Source: Martinezella lusitana (GTDB lineage Bacteria; Pseudomonadota; Alphaproteobacteria; Rhizobiales; Rhizobiaceae). From it: a stretch of DNA of 64,000 bases. This document shows, piece after piece, positions 63,850 to 64,000 of this stretch; positions within the stretch are counted from its first letter, which is position 1; every line of letters begins with the position of its first letter. Location: positions 204,907-268,906 of the forward strand of contig NZ_FMAF01000008.1 of NCBI RefSeq assembly GCF_900094565.1, written 5' to 3'. A program made the translations under genes and the position numbers. The notes beneath the pieces are model-generated. The model saw nothing but the letters and a program-made list of their open reading frames with translations. It made no database searches and was not told the DNA's origin.

Positions 63850-63995
63850 GACCGCCGAAGGTCCCTTCGGCAGTCTCGTGCGCGGTACCGTTACGGTATG
63901 AACTACGGTTCATGACTTATGGGAATCCGTTCTGGATTCCCAAATCAGCGGAATTGTGATTCATGATGGATGCTGGAATGGAGGCCAGCATCCAT
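63850..63995. repeat. Cluster of five hairpins at the right edge
   Basis: In order: GACCGCCGAAGG/CCTTCGGCAGTC (63850-63875, one mismatch; on the minus strand followed by TTTTT, so a likely terminator), TACCG-TTA-CGGTA (63886-63898), ATGAAC-TACG-GTTCAT (63898-63913), GGGAATCC-GTTCT-GGATTCCC (63921-63941) and ATGGATGCTGG/CCAGCATCCAT (63966-63995). No gene is seen in 63778-64000. Confidence 0.6.
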
Positions 63996-64000
63996 GACGC

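Noticed and set aside
61396..64000. Integrase gene or att direct repeat after the tRNA
   Set aside because: No recombinase motif and no copy of the tRNA 3' end was visible in the remaining 2.6 kb.

Overview
The window looks like chromosomal DNA from a Rhizobiaceae bacterium, most likely Rhizobium. The evidence is high GC content, rhizobial housekeeping blocks (guaA, xseA, pheST, rpmI-rplT, infC, lepA), an Irr-type box in front of mbfA, a GTTC-N7-GTTC LexA box, a CtrA box, BA14K-like and DUF982 proteins, and palindromic intergenic repeats of the kind common in rhizobia. Gene density is high. Most genes are ordinary chromosomal ones in short operons.

Layout. 1-9.6 kb: GntR regulator, Tat-exported hydrolase, DUF2252 protein, thioesterase plus MTA/SAH-nucleosidase-like pair, guaA, Acg-type nitroreductase, an exported protein, a decayed NADP-binding gene, ogt and a small lipoprotein. 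9.5-20 kb: an apparently LexA-controlled 2H phosphoesterase, a SulP transporter, a LysR/quinone oxidoreductase divergon, an MFS transporter, an AstE/AspA-type hydrolase, a MarR repressor with two matching 21-bp operators, YffB-like and YbaK proteins, and an M29 aminopeptidase. 20-26 kb: xseA coupled to a flavodoxin-fold reductase, and a GtrA/GtrB/GT-C glycosylation locus. 26-33.5 kb: oxidoreductases, a coupled isochorismatase/GlxA pair, acetyltransferase, M15-like protein, YciF-like ferritin and a LysR/aldo-keto reductase divergon. 33.7-41.4 kb: alpha-2-macroglobulin (with N-terminal PAN-like domain) and penicillin-binding protein 1C.

42-47.5 kb carries the translation block pheT-pheS, rplT-rpmI and infC, all on the minus strand, with infC apparently starting at AUU. 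47.7-55 kb: ABHD-like hydrolase, CtrA-box transglutaminase-like protease, Irr-regulated mbfA, truncated haemoglobin, DMT exporter, deacetylase-like amidohydrolase, HAD hydrolase, and an XRE-cupin/GNAT pair. 55.3-61.2 kb: lepA with a promoter that suggests a leaderless transcript, a broken ccdA-like remnant, GFA protein, glutamine amidotransferase, SelT/W/H-like protein, BA14K-like protein and phosphomannomutase.

At 61.3 kb a tRNA-Leu(CAG) gene marks a change of character. The DNA becomes AT-richer and holds a Fic toxin with a small putative antitoxin, separated by a terminator hairpin that ends just before the fic start codon. Then come very small membrane proteins, a DUF982 protein and a cluster of hairpins at the right edge. 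This looks like the left end of an accessory island, but no integrase or second att site lies inside the window.

The most interesting signals are the MarR two-operator unit with an unannotated 53-codon reading frame, the SOS-box 2H phosphoesterase with a hairpin between Shine-Dalgarno and start codon, the antitoxin-terminator-Fic arrangement, and the decayed ccdA behind lepA. All calls come from reading the sequence; no database search was run.
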